Source: Terriglobus roseus
GTDB lineage: Bacteria; Acidobacteriota; Terriglobia; Terriglobales; Acidobacteriaceae
Length of the DNA: 64,000 nt
Reading direction: 5' to 3'
Assembly (NCBI RefSeq): GCF_900105625.1
Contig: NZ_FNSD01000001.1
Span: 2,976,001-3,040,000 of the forward strand
Each line of letters opens with the position of its first letter. The first letter of the stretch is position 1. Of the stretch, positions 26,871-35,540 are shown one piece after another. The notes under the pieces were generated by a model. That model worked only from the letters and a program-made list of their open reading frames with translations, had not been told where the DNA came from and ran no database searches. Position numbers and translations under genes: made by a program.

Positions 26871-29756
26871 TTAAAAGCGAACTGCAAAACCCCACTGAAC
26901 GATGCGAGCTTCCAAGACCGTGCTGCGAACGGTGTTGATAGCTCCCGTTCCGACTCCGGCGTTACCGTTGGCCGCCTGCGATAGCGCGAAGTTGTACGGT
27001 GTGGTTGCCTGCGTCACGGTCAGGCCGGTGATGTTCTGGTGGTTGAAGACATTATTGGCTTCAAGTAGGAACGACGGCTCCAAACGATCCCAGTACTTTC
27101 CGAAGGTGCGGGTATACCGTGCGTCGAATTGGTAGATGTTGGGTGACCGGAATGTGTTGCGACCGACGAAGGCAGGGCGCTGTACGGTGCCGGCAGACGA
27201 ATCGCCGTTCAGCGTTCCAGTCGACGTCGTCAAGTTCGCCTGGTCGCCCGAAGACAGGTTGGCCAGGATTGCGAAGCGATTACCATTCGCAATGGTGTTC
27301 AGGAAACCGCTGCCATAGTGGAAAGTAGGTTCCAGCACAGCCGTCATGTTGAAGGCGCTAGGACGATTAACCAGTGAGTTGCCGCGGTCGCGCTTGTAGT
27401 TGGTAGTGTCCATCACGGTAGTGCTCTGCTCGAAGGTGTTGACCTCTGGAGCATCCGTAATCGTGTGCGACCAGGTGTAGTTCGCGTTGAACTGCAGACC
27501 GTGGATTGGGGACATCGTGTAGTTGAGCACCAGCGCGTTGAAGCTGCTGTTAGCGCCGGACTGCACACGATTGATTTGATTGAAGCGCGGGTCAGGTTTT
27601 GTCGTTGCCAGGTTCGTATTAAATACCGGCCGTCCGTCCGCCAGCGTACCCACCGGGTTCTGCAGGTTGATATTGCGCAGATACATCAGATTGCGGCCGT
27701 TGGAGAGGATGTAGCCGACAGTCAATGAGCTACGCGACCCAAGCTGCTGCGTCAGTTGTGTGTTGAAGTTCCACGTGTACTCGTTCTTGATGTTCGGCGA
27801 AACGGTCAGAACGTTCTGCAGAGCCACGGCGCCGGTTGCGCTGGGGATGTTCGGGTACGCGGGGGCGCCCGTCTGCGTGGGCTGGAACGTGTAGCTGTTG
27901 ATACGGTTCGAGCCATCCGAGTTCAGGGCATTGAACCAGAGATTAGTCGGCGTCTGCTGATAGAAAATACCGGCCGATGCCTTAAAGACAGTTTTCTCTG
28001 TCGCTCGGAACGAGAAGCCTAGGCGCGGAGCAAAATTACCGCCGGGTACATTGAACGACCAAGAGTCGGCGACCGGTGCATTCGGATTCGCACTGGGTGC
28101 CTGGAAGCGATCGTAACGTAGACCACCCACTACAACTAGTCGCGGCGCAACTTGCCAGGTGTCTTGCGCGTAACCGCCGTAGAAGAGTGATGCGTAGCCA
28201 ATACCCGTTGTGTCTGTCTGCGAGGTGAACGAATTGTAGGACCGTGGATTTACACCGCTCACCGCCTGCTGATAGGCGGCGATCGAGCCAAAGGTGTAAA
28301 CGTTGGAGCTGGCCACACGCTGCCGCTGTTGAAGGGCCGCAAGCGTGAAGCCTGCCTTGATGGCATGCGATCCACGGACGTAGGAGATATTCTCCGATCC
28401 GTTAGGCGAGTGTTCGTAGTAAGTGGTGCCGCCGGAGGATGACGCGCCCATGGTGACTAGGTTGGTGATTGTGACCGTGGGAGCGGTGCTTGGTGTCGCG
28501 GCGGAAGTAACACTGGAGCGCAACGGCAGTGAGATGCGGAACTCATTCAGTAAGTGATCGCTTACGGTGGTGATGAGCTGACCGCCGAAGACGTGCGCGC
28601 GATCTTTGAAATTCGCGCCCGTCGAACGCAGGTTGATGCCGCCGACCTGCGTGTTGTACGGGAAGTCGTTGACGAAGTAGTTGTAGCGAATCATCGCCTG
28701 ATTCTTTTTGTTGATGGTCCAGTCAAGACGACCGAGAGCGAATTTGCCGCTGAGGAGACCGGGCGCCGCTTGCAGCTGGTCTGCGGGGATGCCGAGCGCG
28801 TTGATGGTCGCTTGTGTGACGGTGACCGGCGATGGGCTGCCGCGCTTTACCTGCTCATACGAACCGAAGAAGAACAGCTTGTCCTTGATGATGCGTCCGC
28901 CCAGGTTTCCGGAATAGTCACGCAGTTCAAGGTTTGGCTTCGCAGACCCGGTGGTGCTTAGCAAGGGATACGCCGTTGCATCTACCCAACGCTGCACGAA
29001 CTGGAACATGCCGTGATATTGGTTGGTGCCGTTGTTCGAGATGACGTTGTAAACATTGCCCGTCGTCCATCCATACTCGGGCGCGAAGGAGTTCGCGACT
29101 TCTTGTACTTCCTTCACGAAAATGGTTCCCACCGGGAAGAAGCGCAGGCCGATGCGGTCGCTCTCGGTATTGAGCATGCCGTCCATCTGGTAGTTAATAC
29201 GGTCCAGCAGACCATTCGTGTTGATGGTGCGGGGAATGCCCAGTTCTGCGTTTGGGTGCCCGGACACGCCTGGCTGAAAGATGATGAAGTTGTAGGGATT
29301 GCGCGAGGTCAAGGGGAGATTCTCCACTTCACGCGAATCCAGTGTGCGCTGGATGTTCAGATTTGTGGGATCGATGCTGACGTTATCCGCGACTACGCTT
29401 ACGGAAGATCCAACTTCTCCGACTACCATCTCGCCATCAATTGCGGATTCCGAACCGGCGTTCAACACAACATCTTTCACTGTTAGAGAAGAGAATCCAG
29501 GTGCCGAGAACAGAACGGTATATTCGCCGAGTGGCAAATTGATGAGTGTGTAGAGTCCGTTGCTGCCCGTCGTCGCTGTCTTCGTGAAGCCGATTGCGGA
29601 ATTTGTGACGGTAACGGTTGCATTGGCAATCGCGGCGCCACTTGGATCCAATGCGCGGCCGCGTATGGTTCCATTAACAGACTGTTGAGCCAAAGCCGCA
29701 GGAACAGCCGACAGCATCAACGCGGAAGTAATGACCGTGCGGGAAAATCTCGACAT
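26871..29756 (-). CDS. TonB-dependent receptor, Oar-like with carboxypeptidase-regulatory domain
   Basis: 961 residues with a signal peptide ending near ALAQQ. The N-terminal Cna_B-like domain is GTIRGRALDPSGAAIANATV. The plug shows LTSRNPYNFIIFQPGV. The barrel ends in WGFAVRF. The start has CGGAGGCAG upstream. It lies 126 bases after the ROK regulator and 82 bases before the lyase-like gene, all on minus, which suggests regulated co-expression. It is distinct from the other two receptors in plug and barrel sequence. Confidence 0.88.
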   Translation of the reverse strand: MSRFSRTVITSALMLSAVPAALAQQSVNGTIRGRALDPSGAAIANATVTVTNSAIGFTKTATTGSNGLYTLINLPLGEYTVLFSAPGFSSLTVKDVVLNAGSESAIDGEMVVGEVGSSVSVVADNVSIDPTNLNIQRTLDSREVENLPLTSRNPYNFIIFQPGVSGHPNAELGIPRTINTNGLLDRINYQMDGMLNTESDRIGLRFFPVGTIFVKEVQEVANSFAPEYGWTTGNVYNVISNNGTNQYHGMFQFVQRWVDATAYPLLSTTGSAKPNLELRDYSGNLGGRIIKDKLFFFGSYEQVKRGSPSPVTVTQATINALGIPADQLQAAPGLLSGKFALGRLDWTINKKNQAMIRYNYFVNDFPYNTQVGGINLRSTGANFKDRAHVFGGQLITTVSDHLLNEFRISLPLRSSVTSAATPSTAPTVTITNLVTMGASSSGGTTYYEHSPNGSENISYVRGSHAIKAGFTLAALQQRQRVASSNVYTFGSIAAYQQAVSGVNPRSYNSFTSQTDTTGIGYASLFYGGYAQDTWQVAPRLVVVGGLRYDRFQAPSANPNAPVADSWSFNVPGGNFAPRLGFSFRATEKTVFKASAGIFYQQTPTNLWFNALNSDGSNRINSYTFQPTQTGAPAYPNIPSATGAVALQNVLTVSPNIKNEYTWNFNTQLTQQLGSRSSLTVGYILSNGRNLMYLRNINLQNPVGTLADGRPVFNTNLATTKPDPRFNQINRVQSGANSSFNALVLNYTMSPIHGLQFNANYTWSHTITDAPEVNTFEQSTTVMDTTNYKRDRGNSLVNRPSAFNMTAVLEPTFHYGSGFLNTIANGNRFAILANLSSGDQANLTTSTGTLNGDSSAGTVQRPAFVGRNTFRSPNIYQFDARYTRTFGKYWDRLEPSFLLEANNVFNHQNITGLTVTQATTPYNFALSQAANGNAGVGTGAINTVRSTVLEARIVQWGFAVRF

Positions 29757-29784
29757 GTACTGCCTCCGAATGAGTTAGCTACTT

Positions 29785-29797
29785 GAAATGCCATTTC
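29785..29797. promoter_or_regulatory. Short perfect palindrome upstream of TonB receptor 3
   Basis: GAAATG-C-CATTTC, a 6-1-6 palindrome 29 bases upstream of the receptor start. It is a possible operator for the neighbouring ROK regulator, on position alone. It is short enough to occur by chance. Confidence 0.3.
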
Positions 29798-29882
29798 GTG
29801 CGGCCACGGTTCGTTGTTTTGGTAGGTTCGTGTCGCCACTAGGTCGATCTTGTCGTCGTCTGCCGTTTCTCGGCTCGTGTCG

Positions 29883-31157
29883 TCAACAGAAAAGGCCGGC
29901 CTCGATGGCCGCAAGTGACAAGGAAATCGCGCCGAACAGCTGTGCCTGCTTGCCCAGGCTGGATATCCGCAACACTGTTTGCGCAAGCTCGTTTTTGCGC
30001 AGGAAGTTTTCGGTGGATGTGCGCAGAATCTCGTGCGACCCCACACCACCGCCCAGTACGACCAACTTAGGGTCATACAGTAACCCCAGGATGCTGATCG
30101 CGTCCGCGAGAATCCGGGCTGTAGAGTTGACGATTTCAAGGGCCAGTGCGTGACCATCGCGTGTGGAGTCACCCGCCAGGTCGAAGATCTGCGACGCGCG
30201 CAGCCTCTGCAGGGAACCCTCATGCAGGCCTTCACGTAGCAACGCTGCTTTCCAGGTATCTTCGATACCTGCTCCACCGATAATCCGCTCCAACTGACCG
30301 GTCTCGTTCAGGCGCATGGTTTCGCGAGGCATACCCGCGACTGGCAGATACCCAATTTCGCCCGCGGACCATGTTGCCCCGTGGTGCAGTGAACCTTCTA
30401 CATAAATGCCCGCGCCGACTCCGGTGCCCATGGCAATAAAGACAAAGTCGCGTGCATCGTGCGCGATGCCGCGGGATCGTTCTCCCACTGCCGCCAGGTT
30501 CACATCGTTTTCTACAGCCGCCTGGACGCCCAGGTCTTTCTCCAGCAAAAATTGCAGGGGCACATCGTTCCAATCCTGCAGGTTCGGAGCGGCCTTCACC
30601 ACGCCATTGCGAACATCCGTAATTCCCGGGGCACCAACGGTAATGTGTCGAACGCGACCAACGGCATTCGCGCTCTCTGCCATGGTCGTCAGGCCCTCGC
30701 GCATCTGGGAGACGACGGCTCCGGGGGTCTTACGGCCTGCCTTCAGACGCGCTTCCCAGGTAGCAACAGTCGTGCCATGCAGATCTGCAAGCATCATGCG
30801 CAGATAGGTGCCACCGATGTCCGCACCCGCAACGTAGGCGTGCGATGCGTTGAACTGCAACAGATCCGGTGGGCGTCCGCCCGATGATTTTCCTTCACCG
30901 ATCGGTTCGACCAGACCGTATTCAGCAAGTTGCGCAACGGCTGCTGCGACCGTAGGAGCCGAGAGTCCGGAACTGCGTACCAGGTCTGCCTTGGAGCAAG
31001 GGCTGCTCTTCCGCAGCAACCGCAAAAGCGCACGGCAGTTCGCCTCACGCAGGTGCGGTGGCCGCGCCGCTTCTACGGCATGGGGCTCGCCGGGTGCGGA
31101 AGGACTCAGGGGCAGCAGGGTAGGAGGCATCGTGTGAACCGAGTTTATAAGGAACAT
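29883..31157 (-). CDS. ROK-family transcriptional regulator (NagC/XylR type)
   Basis: 424 residues. An N-terminal winged helix (LVRSSGLSAPTVAAAVAQLA) with a typical GGRPP wing is followed by a sugar-kinase-fold ROK domain with GADIGGTYLRMM and GTGVGAGI. The CXCGXXGCXE zinc motif that most ROK proteins carry is missing; the region after EIGYLPVAG has no cysteine cluster. Starts at 31157 and 31130 are both possible and neither has a strong ribosome site. It heads the minus-strand island and is the likely regulator of the downstream receptor and lyase. Most ROK regulators sense sugars or amino sugars. Confidence 0.85.
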   Translation of the reverse strand: MFLINSVHTMPPTLLPLSPSAPGEPHAVEAARPPHLREANCRALLRLLRKSSPCSKADLVRSSGLSAPTVAAAVAQLAEYGLVEPIGEGKSSGGRPPDLLQFNASHAYVAGADIGGTYLRMMLADLHGTTVATWEARLKAGRKTPGAVVSQMREGLTTMAESANAVGRVRHITVGAPGITDVRNGVVKAAPNLQDWNDVPLQFLLEKDLGVQAAVENDVNLAAVGERSRGIAHDARDFVFIAMGTGVGAGIYVEGSLHHGATWSAGEIGYLPVAGMPRETMRLNETGQLERIIGGAGIEDTWKAALLREGLHEGSLQRLRASQIFDLAGDSTRDGHALALEIVNSTARILADAISILGLLYDPKLVVLGGGVGSHEILRTSTENFLRKNELAQTVLRISSLGKQAQLFGAISLSLAAIEAGLFC

Positions 31158-31212
31158 TCACAAAGTCCAGAAGTTTATTGTGCTTGCGTCTCCGGACGGT
31201 TGCCGATGCATC

Positions 31213-31626
31213 ATGGATGGCATGAGTCAGGGCCACTTTTTCGACATTTCGGCGCTCACCGCCACGTTGCCAGCAACGGCAGAAACCATGCTGCGGGACA
31301 TCCGGTTAACCGACGAGGTCGCCGCCAGCTGTCGTATCTTCCGCGTCTATCGTCCAGCGCCGCTGCACTTTCATACTGCCTGCGATGAGTATCTGTACGT
31401 TTTGCAGGGCCGGGGCCGCATACAGATTCAGGACGAGGTGCGCGAAGTTGGGCCGGGAGATCTCATCCACTTCAAGGTCCGCGTGGTCCATGGGACACCC
31501 GAAATCCTTGAACATCCCTTCGTCTTTCTTGCCATCGATACGCCACGTCGACCGCCAGAAGACGTCCACTTCGTTAATCCCGCGGACGGCGACGCGTTGA
31601 CCTTCATCGCATCGCAGGACTACTGA
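31213..31626 (+). CDS. Small single-domain cupin
   Basis: 137 residues. The cupin motif 1 region reads PAPLHFHTACDEYLYVLQG and motif 2 reads GDLIHFKVRVVHGTPE, giving a likely metal site of three histidines and a glutamate. It ends RRPPEDVHFVNP. It diverges from the ROK regulator across a gap under 60 bases, so the two may share control. Start 31213 or 31222 is likely; the longer frame from 31180 lacks support. Function is unassigned; small cupins of this kind are often isomerases or regulators of carbohydrate pathways. Confidence 0.7.
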   Translation: MDGMSQGHFFDISALTATLPATAETMLRDIRLTDEVAASCRIFRVYRPAPLHFHTACDEYLYVLQGRGRIQIQDEVREVGPGDLIHFKVRVVHGTPEILEHPFVFLAIDTPRRPPEDVHFVNPADGDALTFIASQDY

Positions 31627-31690
31627 ATCAACGCAAAAAAGTTCGAACAAAGTACACACCGGATGCGTAACTGCAGGTGAGGAGATCCTT

Positions 31691-32536
31691 ATGCGTACGT
31701 TGTCAGCCCTAGTTGTTACTGCCTCTCTCGCTACCGCCGTCACTGCTGTCGCGCAGGGGACCTGGGAAAAGACCTATAACGTCAGCGGTCGGGCCGCTGT
31801 GCAGGTCAGCGTAGACAACGCATCGGTGACCATGCGGAGTTGTGGCGAGTGTCGCACGGTTCGCATCCATGTGGACGCGCACGAGAACGACCTGTCCCGT
31901 TGGCATGTAACAGAGATGCAGGGCGGCAACGTGGTGCACTTCGATCTGAAGCGCCGAGAAAACGACAGTTTCTTCATGGGCTGGCATGGGCGCTCGCCGG
32001 AAGTGACCGTGGATCTTCCTACTGAATCTGACGTGGAACTGCGCTCTGGCAACGGCGCCCTGCAACTGGCGGGCGTGCACGGCTCCATCGAAGTGAAGAC
32101 GGGCAATGGAGCCGTCCAGATCGACGACGCGAAGGGGGCGCTGCGGATCACGAGCGGTAATGGCGCGATAACGGTACATCGTGCAGACGGTACGCTGACC
32201 GCGGTCAGTGGCAACGGAGCTTTGACTCTTGAAGGCCGGCTGTCCCAGATGGACGCGCGGTCGGGCAACGGGTCAGTTCGCATAGCTCTGGAACCTGGCA
32301 CGAATTTCACGAGTAGTTCGCGTGTCTCGACGGGGCATGGTGGCATCTCCATGACTGTCCCGCGTGATTTGAGAGCCGATGTTGACCTGTCTACTGGCCA
32401 CGGCCCGCTCCACTGCGACCTGCCGTTGATGAGTCAGTCCTCTTCTGATCGCCACGTCCACGGCGCAGCAAACGGCGGAGGCCCCTCGCTCTCCCTACGC
32501 TCCGGGGCCGGTGGCATTACGCTGAACGCCCGCTAG
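31691..32536 (+). CDS. Exported DUF4097-like beta-helix protein
   Basis: 281 residues with a signal peptide ending near AVAQG. The middle contains five G-N-G units (SGNGALQLAG, TGNGAVQI, SGNGAITV, SGNGALTLEG, SGNGSVRI) spaced about 20 residues apart, then GHG variants. This is the regular rung pattern of a short right-handed beta-helix as in DUF4097 putative adhesins. The start has GGTGAGGAG upstream. It lies 64 bases after the cupin. A paired C-X-X-C (CGEC) near residue 40 could form a disulfide. Cell-envelope location is likely; the role is unknown. Confidence 0.75.
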   Translation: MRTLSALVVTASLATAVTAVAQGTWEKTYNVSGRAAVQVSVDNASVTMRSCGECRTVRIHVDAHENDLSRWHVTEMQGGNVVHFDLKRRENDSFFMGWHGRSPEVTVDLPTESDVELRSGNGALQLAGVHGSIEVKTGNGAVQIDDAKGALRITSGNGAITVHRADGTLTAVSGNGALTLEGRLSQMDARSGNGSVRIALEPGTNFTSSSRVSTGHGGISMTVPRDLRADVDLSTGHGPLHCDLPLMSQSSSDRHVHGAANGGGPSLSLRSGAGGITLNAR

Positions 32537-32559
32537 CACCGTTTCGCGAAGGGCTCGCG

Positions 32560-33357
32560 TTGCGTCTAACGGATGTGCCTACGGCTCAACAAGCCGCCCT
32601 TTTCCCGGATGCCTCACGGCCCGAGCGGCCACTGCTCTTCCGCGATCTGCAGGAGATACAGGACCGCCTGCTGACGTGGTGGGGCGAGCCGCCAGCGCCA
32701 CGAGAGGTGTGGGATCCGCTTACCCAACTCATCTACTCTCTCTGTTCCTCACGAACGAAAGATGCAGAATCGCAGGCGACGATCCTCGCTCTTCGAGAGC
32801 GCTTTGGTGGTTGGCCGAGCGGGCCTAACAGTTGGGACGAGGTGCGGTGGGAGCGGCTACGCGATGCGTCGGTTGCCGAGATTGAAGACACCCTGCGGCT
32901 GGCGACCTTCCCGGATCGTAAGGCCGTGCAACTCAAGCGCACGCTGGAGCGGATCACCGAGCGAGTCGGTTCGCTCTCCCTGGCCTTTCTCGCAAAGTAT
33001 CGGACCGACAAGGTGCGCGCCTGGATTGAAGAGCTACCTGGCGCGGGTGTGAAGGCGAGCGCGGCGGTCGTCAACTTTTCTTCGTTGCGCCGAAGGGCGA
33101 TCGCAATCGACGGCCACCATCAACGCATCGCCATTCGGCTTGGCATTGCACCTGCCAACGCAACCGCTCGGCAAGTGGAAGCCACACTTGTACCTCTGAC
33201 ACCCGTCGGTTGGACCGCGATCACGATGGATGAGCATCACACACTGGTGAAAAAGCTGGGCCAGCGCGTCTGTTCGCTGCGTGAAGCACACTGCACTCGA
33301 TGCCCGTTGCGCGAAGTCTGCCTTACGGGTTCTGCGGCTGCGACTTCACGATCTTGA
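32560..33357 (+). CDS. Endonuclease III-like DNA glycosylase (HhH-GPD, 4Fe-4S)
   Basis: 265 residues with base-excision repair glycosylase/AP-lyase features. The helix-hairpin-helix segment LPGAGVKASA carries the lysine (K165) used for lyase chemistry. IDGHHQR carries the conserved aspartate (D184). The C-terminal cluster loop C238-X6-C245-X2-C248-X5-C254 matches the Nth 4Fe-4S loop exactly. It begins with TTG at 32560, 23 bases after the DUF4097 stop. It is longer than E. coli Nth at the N-terminus. Its 3' end overlaps the end of the convergent bicupin gene by 35 bases. Confidence 0.88.
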   Translation: MRLTDVPTAQQAALFPDASRPERPLLFRDLQEIQDRLLTWWGEPPAPREVWDPLTQLIYSLCSSRTKDAESQATILALRERFGGWPSGPNSWDEVRWERLRDASVAEIEDTLRLATFPDRKAVQLKRTLERITERVGSLSLAFLAKYRTDKVRAWIEELPGAGVKASAAVVNFSSLRRRAIAIDGHHQRIAIRLGIAPANATARQVEATLVPLTPVGWTAITMDEHHTLVKKLGQRVCSLREAHCTRCPLREVCLTGSAAATSRS

Positions 33358-34192
33358 TAATGAAGTAATCGAGCTGCTGCCCGGACGTGAGCACGAACTG
33401 ATGCGGCATATTCGCTGGGATCGTAATGACGTCACCATTCGTCAGGTGAACACGCGTTGCGCCGTCGATGGACGTCCCTTGCTGCTCGCCCTTGCCACTA
33501 ACGCGCATACCGACGCCAGTTCCGCCGACCAGGAAATCGGCCTCGCCCTTCTCGACAACGAAGACGTCATCCTGTGTTTCGTGAAATTCAATGGCGCCAC
33601 TCTTCTCGCGGTGATAACCGTAGAGGATGTGATCACCGAAGTTGGCCTTGTGCTGTAGGCCTTCTGGCGGCGTGCCGTTCGGCCAGTGGATGACGCCAAC
33701 CGGCATGCCCTCCATCTGCGGCTGCGGCGGGACAGTGTCTTCTTGTTTCACCCGTCTGATCACCAGATACGTGATCTTCTCGCCGGGTTTGGTTAGGTAT
33801 TGGTGGACCATGCCGGCGGGGATTGTGATGACGTCGCCCTTCACCAGGTGAATAGTCGTCGCGCCAGAGATGTCGGTGCCAAGCTTCTCTCCCGACCCAG
33901 TCGAACGCATGCTAACGCCGGTGCCACCTACGCGAAAATCTGACGATCCACTCTGTATCAGGAAGATGTCGTCCTTAGCGTCGTGCGACTCCGGTGTTCC
34001 AGGCGCGCCATCGTGAACATAGATCCCAAGTGTGTGATCGCCGAAGTCCGCCTTTCCCTTGAGCCCGTCTGGAGGCATGCCTCCCTTCCATAGCACCACG
34101 CCTGGTGGGAGCGTCGATGTCGTCTGTGCTGGTAGAACAATCCCCAGGGAGAGAGCAAGGCAAAACGCAAGATTATGGGCTCGTAAGTGCAT
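33323..34192 (-). CDS. Exported bicupin protein
   Basis: 289 residues with a signal peptide (to about VLPAQ) and two similar cupin halves, about residues 30-150 and 165-280. Each half has an opening GVVLWKGG/GVIHWPNG, an H-X-X-X-D-D-I/V-F motif (SHDAKDDIF, FHETQDDVF), a VGGTGV segment and GDVITIPA-M-P/V-H-Q. The halves clearly arose by internal duplication, and both keep metal-ligand histidines. Export is unusual for metabolic cupins. Substrate is unknown. The gene is convergent with the endonuclease III-like gene. Confidence 0.75.
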   Translation of the reverse strand: MHLRAHNLAFCLALSLGIVLPAQTTSTLPPGVVLWKGGMPPDGLKGKADFGDHTLGIYVHDGAPGTPESHDAKDDIFLIQSGSSDFRVGGTGVSMRSTGSGEKLGTDISGATTIHLVKGDVITIPAGMVHQYLTKPGEKITYLVIRRVKQEDTVPPQPQMEGMPVGVIHWPNGTPPEGLQHKANFGDHILYGYHREKSGAIEFHETQDDVFVVEKGEADFLVGGTGVGMRVSGKGEQQGTSIDGATRVHLTNGDVITIPANMPHQFVLTSGQQLDYFIIKIVKSQPQNP

Positions 34193-34349
34193 CCGAGTCG
34201 CTCCTCGCCATGAGTGGGTGATTCAGGGTTAGTTGACACGTAAAGTGTAGACCGTGCCGGGCTACGTCCATCTGCGAGGGACTTGGAGCGAGCAGAACGC
34301 GGGATGGTGAAGTCAGGATTTTGTTCGGAGATAAGGGTATGCTGAGTTA

Positions 34350-35540
34350 ATGCGTCTGCCTAGCCTGAGCGTTCGCTTGCATGATCTCGTGTTCCGGTTG
34401 CCGGCGACGCCAGTGCTGCGACTGCCGCAAGTGGCGAAGATCCGGATGTTCCGGCTCCGAGGAGTAGAGGAATGGGTACTCATCGCCTCGATATTCGGCT
34501 ACCTTGCGATCTGTGTGGCGGTCTACTTCGGCTACGTGCGGTCCTGGATCGAGGGCGACTCGATCGTCCGCATCGGTGCGGATTCTGACCGATACTGGGC
34601 TGCTGCCAAGGCTGTCGGCGAATTAGACAGTGACAAGCTGGTGAGTTTGACGGGGAACTTCCTTGGACCCGTTGCAATCGCTTATCTGTTCCGCGATGGC
34701 ATCTTCGTGATGGTTTTCAATATCTTGCTATTCGGCCTTGCACTTAAAATAGCAGCGTCAATTCCCAACCTATACAAGGTGCGATTTGCGTGCTTGATGT
34801 TACTGAATGCGGAGTTGTTGCCAAGTATAACCACGCTGAACAAAGAGATAATCGCTCTGTTCGCATCAGTCTTGGCTGCGAAATATCTAACGTCGGTGCG
34901 GCCAACGAAATTGCTGCTTTTCTGGATGTTTTTGTTCGCTTTCCTTGCTCGATGGGAACAGGCATTCGTCCTCGCCCTTTTCTTTTTGCAACGCCTATGT
35001 TTTCGTCGCAGACCGAAGGCTGCTGTGTGGTTGTTGATCGCAGCCATCACGCTGGCTTATCCCATCGCGTTTAAATTGCTGGGGGTTAGTAGCTCGTTAT
35101 TCGATGCGATCCTGGCAAATGGTGGCCTTATCACCTCACTGAATCAGATTCAGGAGAACTTTGGCTTCCCGCTTGTGCTCGCGCCTAAAATCCTGATGAA
35201 TCTCGCTGGGCGCCTTGCCAGCCTAGGTGACTACATCAGCGGGTCCTTTCTTGCAAATGGCTTGGACGACCCACAGCAGCAACTATTTCAGCCGCTTGGA
35301 TGTCTTGCGTACATGATTGTTTTTGCCTGGGCGTTTTGGAAAGGTCGCTACCGCATGGATCGCCCCTTGATCCTGCTTGCTACACTCACGCTAATCATTA
35401 CGGCGGCTACTCCATTTATCCAGCCACGTTATGTATATGGTCCCTACACGCTTGTTTGCCTCGAGTTGTGCCTGCCTCGAGTTAGACGAAGTGACGGCGC
35501 GTACCTTCGACAACCTGACCGACTGGAGTTGTCTAAGTGA
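34350..35540 (+). CDS. Polytopic membrane protein, unknown function
   Basis: 396 residues with about eight to ten hydrophobic segments (for example VLIASIFGYLAICVAVYFGY, IFVMVFNILLFGLAL and VWLLIAAITLAYPIAF). It has a short NKE motif in LNKEIIALF and an extramembrane GADSDRYW segment. Layout resembles polysaccharide polymerases or glycosyltransferase-like membrane proteins, but I recognise no diagnostic motif. The middle is visibly more AT-rich than its neighbours. Its stop overlaps the start of the carboxylesterase gene (GTGA), so the two are translationally coupled. Confidence 0.65.
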   Translation: MRLPSLSVRLHDLVFRLPATPVLRLPQVAKIRMFRLRGVEEWVLIASIFGYLAICVAVYFGYVRSWIEGDSIVRIGADSDRYWAAAKAVGELDSDKLVSLTGNFLGPVAIAYLFRDGIFVMVFNILLFGLALKIAASIPNLYKVRFACLMLLNAELLPSITTLNKEIIALFASVLAAKYLTSVRPTKLLLFWMFLFAFLARWEQAFVLALFFLQRLCFRRRPKAAVWLLIAAITLAYPIAFKLLGVSSSLFDAILANGGLITSLNQIQENFGFPLVLAPKILMNLAGRLASLGDYISGSFLANGLDDPQQQLFQPLGCLAYMIVFAWAFWKGRYRMDRPLILLATLTLIITAATPFIQPRYVYGPYTLVCLELCLPRVRRSDGAYLRQPDRLELSK

